Source of the DNA: Afipia sp.
Lineage (GTDB): Bacteria; Pseudomonadota; Alphaproteobacteria; Rhizobiales; Xanthobacteraceae
Reading direction: 5' to 3'
Assembly (NCBI GenBank): GCA_026400415.1
Contig: JAPLPA010000094.1
Coordinates: forward strand, 1 to 9,628
Length of the DNA stretch: 9,628 nt
The notes under the pieces are model-generated. The model was not told where the DNA came from and did not search any database. It saw only the letters and a program-made list of their open reading frames with translations. The position numbers and the translations under genes are program-made. Of this stretch, positions 6,736 to 9,628 are shown in pieces. The stretch's first letter is position 1; every line of letters starts with the position of its first letter.

Positions 6736-7944
6736 TCAGAACGACTTGGTGCAGCCAGGCAGATCGGGTGCGCCGGGAAACGTATCGACGAGCTGGCGAA
6801 CTGGCTTGCCGTCGGAACCCTTCACGATCTCCACGATGTAGACCTTCTCAAGCTGCGCCGAAGCCTGGGCGTTGAACACGATCTTGCCGCGCGGTGCATC
6901 GAACGTCAGACCGCGCATCGTGGACACGAAGGCCGCCTTGTCTTCGGGCATCTTGCCGCCGAGCTTCTCGAAGGTCAGCATGATCGCCTTCGCGTTGTCG
7001 TAGCCGAGTTCGGCGCTGACATCGGGGTCCATGTTGAACTTCTTCCTGAAGGCATCGACAAATTTCTTGTTTGCTGGTGTATCGATTCCCGGAAAGTGTG
7101 TCGCAACGTGCTTTGCCTTGAGCACCAGATCGCCCAACGCGGGCCAGAGCGCTTCGTCATAGACCCAATGATCGCCGATCAGCGGGATCTTCTCGCGCAA
7201 TCCGAAGTCGGCGTGCTGTTTGACCACTTGGATGGCTTCGGAACCGGCATAGAAAGCGTAGATCATCTGCGCGCCGGAATTCGCCGCCTGTGTCAGGGCC
7301 GCGCTGTAGTCCTTGGTCTTCTGGAACGGCGTCCAGATTTCCTCGATGACCTTTCCGCCATTGTCCTCGAAGCCGCGCTTGAAGCCGCCGATGAATGCAC
7401 GACCCGCAGAATAATCCGGTCCCATGGTGACGGCCGTCTTCATGCCGCCCTTGGTGGCCCAGTATTTTCCGGAATTATATTCGAAGCCGTTCGCGCTGAA
7501 TGAAGTGCGCGCCACATAGGCATTGCAGAACTTGCCAGTGATCTCGTCTGCAAAGGCGTTTGCAAAGATCATTGGCATCTTATTCTTTTCGGCGAGTTCC
7601 GACACGGCGATGCCGACATTCGACCCGATCACACCGGCCACCAAATCAACCTGATCGGACTGGACGAACTTGTTGAATCGCTGAACGCCGACGCTTGGCG
7701 TCAATTCATCGTCAGCACGGATAATTTCAATGGCTCGTCCTGCCACCTTGTTTCCATACTCTTCGAGTGCGATCTGAAAACCGCGATCGATACTATCGGC
7801 GAGCGGGGCATACACTCCTTTATATGGAAGCATCAGGCCAAGCTTGATCGGCCCGGAATTCTGGGCCAGCGAAGGACTGCCAAGTGCTGCGGCAGCAAAT
7901 GCGCACAGAAAAAAACACGCAAGTTTATTGATACGAAATACCAT
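6736..7944 (-). CDS. Liv-type (HAAT) ABC transporter periplasmic substrate-binding protein
   Basis: A 402-residue type I periplasmic binding protein. Residues 1-28 form a Sec signal peptide: charged start (MVFRINK), hydrophobic core, and a likely cut after SLA-Q28 or nearby. The mature protein begins IKLGLMLPYKGVYAPLA, the usual first strand of the ligand pocket, and includes VAGVIGSNVGIAVSELA and MIFANAFADE. It resembles the branch near aromatic-acid and nitrobenzoate binding proteins more than E. coli LivJ/LivK; this is from memory, so the ligand is unknown. The mature chain has just two cysteines, Cys140 and Cys398, which could form a disulfide. The ATG at 7944 is preceded by GGGAGG at eight bases and by nothing but non-family sequence further up, so the in-frame extension to 8121 is rejected. 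It is the first gene of the transporter set and is separated from livH by a hairpin. Confidence 0.94.
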   Translation of the reverse strand: MVFRINKLACFFLCAFAAAALGSPSLAQNSGPIKLGLMLPYKGVYAPLADSIDRGFQIALEEYGNKVAGRAIEIIRADDELTPSVGVQRFNKFVQSDQVDLVAGVIGSNVGIAVSELAEKNKMPMIFANAFADEITGKFCNAYVARTSFSANGFEYNSGKYWATKGGMKTAVTMGPDYSAGRAFIGGFKRGFEDNGGKVIEEIWTPFQKTKDYSAALTQAANSGAQMIYAFYAGSEAIQVVKQHADFGLREKIPLIGDHWVYDEALWPALGDLVLKAKHVATHFPGIDTPANKKFVDAFRKKFNMDPDVSAELGYDNAKAIMLTFEKLGGKMPEDKAAFVSTMRGLTFDAPRGKIVFNAQASAQLEKVYIVEIVKGSDGKPVRQLVDTFPGAPDLPGCTKSF

Positions 7945-7965
7945 CACGACGACCTCCCTGATGCA

Positions 7966-7981
7966 GCGACGTGAACGTCGC
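7966..7981. promoter_or_regulatory. 16-bp palindrome in the leader of the binding-protein gene, possible operator
   Basis: GCGACGT and ACGTCGC are perfect inverted arms around a two-base centre (GA). The site lies about 22 bp before the start codon, just upstream of its ribosome binding site. The two-base loop is too short for a stable hairpin, so if it functions it is more likely a protein-binding dyad. A palindrome of this size can occur by chance in a window this long. Confidence 0.3.
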
Positions 7982-8069
7982 GTTCCGCCCGTTCCGGTTT
8001 CAGGACGGATTGATCCATCCACGACCGTTTTTTTGGAAGTTACATCAAAATGAGCGAGGAGACTTGCGG

Positions 8070-8112
8070 CAAAGCGCCAAACATACGCAATAGCGCCACG
8101 ACAAATGCGCCA
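8070..8112. repeat. Three direct copies of a CAA(n1-2)GCGCCA motif upstream of the binding-protein gene
   Basis: On the plus strand CAAAGCGCCA (8070-8079), CAATAGCGCCA (8088-8098) and CAAATGCGCCA (8102-8112) form an imperfect direct repeat. The GCGCCA cores start 19 and 14 bp apart. They sit between the regulator stop and the binding-protein start, about 130-170 bp before the latter. AraC/XylS proteins often bind direct repeats upstream of the promoter they activate, so this is a candidate target of the neighbouring regulator. No convincing -35/-10 pair was found beside it. Confidence 0.3.
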
Positions 8113-8150
8113 TGGCGACATTTTGGATCAAGCCGGCTCGTGAATCTGGT

Positions 8151-8972
8151 TTATGCCAACGATCTTTGCCGAAACGACGATGGCGACATACCGGTCGACT
8201 TCTTGAAACGGGTCGAGAAATGCTGGACGTGCGAAAATCCCGTGGCCAGCGCAATGTCGGTGACCGGCTCGGATGTATGAGCAAGCCGTCGTTTCGCTTC
8301 CCCCATGCGCAGTGCCTGGACAAAACAGTAAGGGCTTGCACCGACGCGCTCCTGAAATGCTCGAAGAAAATGCCGTTTGCTAAGACCTGCAATACCGGCC
8401 AATTGCGCGATCGAAATTTGCTCCTCAAGATTTGACCTAATGAAATCTTCAACAAGCTTCAGTCGATGGCCATTGATGCCGCCGCGATACGAGGTCAGCT
8501 CGTCTTTGGTGCCCTCGCCAAGACGCGAAATATGCGCAAGCGCCTGTATGGCCCACCCTTCGGACATCAGACCAAACAAACTGTCAGGTGATGCCGCTTC
8601 GCGGCAAAGTTCCGCAAGACCGCGCGTCAGCACATCGTGTTCGAACGCAATGGTCGGATTGGTAATCGTGCGCTGCAATCGTTGATCAACGAGTTCGGGG
8701 TTGAGAAAGATCACGGTGTAGTCGAGCGTCGGGCCGACGTCCCACTCGCCTTCTATCTCAACGGCCGCAGGAAAAATCGCGAGCTTCGATTTTCCCAAAA
8801 ATTGGCGATTGACAGCGCGGCCATCAACAGTAGCCTTCAGACGTACCGCGCCCTTGTTGAAACAAAACAGCGACAACTCAGGCTGGCGAAAATGCCAGTG
8901 CATCTTGCCCGCCGTTTCGCGGCGAAGCATTTCGATCCTGATGGCTGGCGTGTCGGTGATGACGGAGGACAC
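8151..8972 (-). CDS. AraC/XylS family transcriptional regulator
   Basis: The C-terminal 100 residues carry the double helix-turn-helix of AraC/XylS proteins: ISIAQLAGIAGLSKRHFLRA for the first helix pair, and PVTDIALATGFSHVQHFSTR for the second, ending FKKSTGMSPSSFR. The N-terminal part (MHWHFRQPELSLFCFNKGAV onward) looks like a cupin-type effector domain, though I cannot name its ligand. The frame is open to a TTG at 9029 (292 residues), whose GGAG lies only one base upstream. I chose the GTG at 8972 (273 residues), which has GGCGGAG five bases upstream; an ATG at 8930 with AGGA is a third option. It lies directly upstream of the transporter operon on the same strand, 206 bp away, so it probably controls that operon, most likely as a substrate-responsive activator. 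Confidence 0.9.
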   Translation of the reverse strand: MSSVITDTPAIRIEMLRRETAGKMHWHFRQPELSLFCFNKGAVRLKATVDGRAVNRQFLGKSKLAIFPAAVEIEGEWDVGPTLDYTVIFLNPELVDQRLQRTITNPTIAFEHDVLTRGLAELCREAASPDSLFGLMSEGWAIQALAHISRLGEGTKDELTSYRGGINGHRLKLVEDFIRSNLEEQISIAQLAGIAGLSKRHFLRAFQERVGASPYCFVQALRMGEAKRRLAHTSEPVTDIALATGFSHVQHFSTRFKKSTGMSPSSFRQRSLA

Positions 8973-9039
8973 GAGATCTCCGCCTACGGACCGCACATAC
9001 TTTTCGCGCCCAGCCTGTCCCAAATTCAATCTCCGTGAA

Positions 9040-9080
9040 GTCGCATTTGCGACCTTAGTTCAGAATAAGAATGGCCTCAA
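9040..9080 (-). promoter_or_regulatory. Possible regulator promoter overlapping a 14-bp palindrome
   Basis: Reading the minus strand, TTGAGG (9080-9075) and TAAGGT (9057-9052) are 17 bases apart, a plausible but weak sigma-70-type pair. GTCGCA-TT-TGCGAC (9040-9053) is a perfect dyad that starts within the -10 element and covers the expected transcription start. A protein bound there would block transcription, which would fit autorepression of the regulator. The promoter match is poor at the -10 (three of six bases), so confidence is low. Confidence 0.22.
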
Positions 9081-9628
9081 AAGCCATGTGAATCTAGCCG
9101 ATTCTCTGTGATTTTTTGGACGACGCACTGCAATAACAACAGGGCAGTCCGGAGTTTGTGGGAGCCCCGCACGTAGGTGCAGTCATGCGCACGCAGGAAT
9201 CTGCATTTTCAGCCTAATACGATTTCACGAGCGGTTAATGACGGGCGACGGATGGCAGGAGCATCACTCTTTCCGTCGCCAAGGATCACGGCGCGAAGTG
9301 TCGCTACTCCGTTGCGCCTAGCGGCGTCCAAAGATCGCGCTTAGAGTGCCTGAAAAACATTTAGTGAGGCCCCGCCGCACAAGTTCAACTGAAAATCGTT
9401 TTGCGTTTTCCTTATCAGTCGCCAACTGGATAGATTTTTAGTGTTTCATTACCAGTGGTCACGTGCGTCCCATTCCATAAATTCCAGTTTACGAAGCTGC
9501 GCCGAAACTTATCGAGACGCTAAACTATCATGGCTTCGCCATTTTCTGACCAGTTGGCAAACTGTCTCAATTCTCGAAAACGTTATTGAGGAAGAAATCC
9601 AGTAAACACACGCCGTTGCTCCCGTCAC
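9081..9628. other. About 550 bp without a recognisable gene, upstream of the regulator
   Basis: No open frame longer than about 40 codons with family-like content was seen on either strand. It is AT-richer than the coding part (27 G+C in 60 bases at 9421-9480, hand count). A short minus-strand frame entering from the window edge (from about 9628 to 9510) has no recognisable motif and could be the tail of a gene outside the window. A 9-bp inverted pair, GCCAACTGG (9421-9429) and CCAGTTGGC (9550-9558), is present but within chance. It probably holds regulatory sequence or decayed DNA. Confidence 0.4.

Noticed and set aside
6565..7503. Plus-strand open frame of 312 codons
   Set aside because: It lies wholly opposite livH and the binding-protein gene, has no recognisable family pattern and is rich in residues typical of antisense frames; the minus-strand genes explain the region.
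8074..8112. Sigma-54-like promoter (TGGCGC followed by TTGC on the minus strand)
   Set aside because: The spacing between the GG and GC elements is wrong in every copy (not the 12 bases from GG to GC that the consensus needs).
7945..8121. N-terminal extension of the binding protein to an upstream ATG
   Set aside because: The extension is arginine-rich and would put the signal peptide in the middle; the ATG at 7944 has a strong ribosome binding site and begins a normal signal peptide.
9421..9558. Inverted pair GCCAACTGG / CCAGTTGGC as ends of a small mobile element
   Set aside because: Nine matching bases in a 600-bp region is near chance, there is no target duplication visible, and the extension needs an indel.

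Overview
The window reads as one strongly directional locus from an alphaproteobacterium, most likely of the Bradyrhizobium/Afipia/Rhodopseudomonas/Nitrobacter group. The pointers are the moderately high GC, the protein style, branched-chain-amino-acid-type (HAAT/Liv) transporters devoted to catabolism, and a transposase remnant of a kind I associate with these genera. This placement is inference from recalled family resemblance, not a database match. Every convincing gene is on the minus strand, so transcription runs from high to low coordinates.

In transcription order: about 600 bp with no recognisable gene (9628 to 9030, with a possible promoter and a 14-bp palindrome at its gene-proximal end); an AraC/XylS-type regulator (stop at 8151); a 200-bp leader carrying repeats and a palindrome; a secreted Liv-type substrate-binding protein (7944-6736); an intrinsic-terminator-like hairpin (6690-6728); the tightly packed transporter genes livH, livM, livG and livF (6681-3371), with overlapping start and stop codons; then, about 30 bp on, a family III (CaiB/BaiF) CoA-transferase (3338-2139), an unusual short-chain dehydrogenase/reductase (2107-1364) and a glutathione S-transferase (1364-717). 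The run ends at a decayed transposase fragment (647 to about 228) and about 230 bp of undefined DNA.

The simplest reading is an uptake-and-activate operon. An AraC-type regulator senses a substrate. The binding protein and the LivHMGF transporter import an organic acid, which by the look of the binding protein is probably not an ordinary branched-chain amino acid. The CoA-transferase makes its CoA thioester, and the SDR and GST act on the product or a related intermediate. The order CoA-transferase, SDR, GST matches the order isoG-isoH-isoI of the isoprene cluster of Rhodococcus sp. AD45, where glutathione conjugates are oxidised and processed. No monooxygenase genes are present here and the SDR lacks most classical catalytic residues, so this is only a lead.

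The most interesting points are that glutathione- and CoA-linked enzymes share one apparent operon with an ABC importer, the SDR with its Ser, Tyr and Asn catalytic positions replaced, the terminator-like hairpin separating the binding protein from the permeases, and palindromes built from the same GTCGC half-site just upstream of both the regulator and the binding-protein gene. I see no RNA genes, CRISPR array, phage genes or defence genes.
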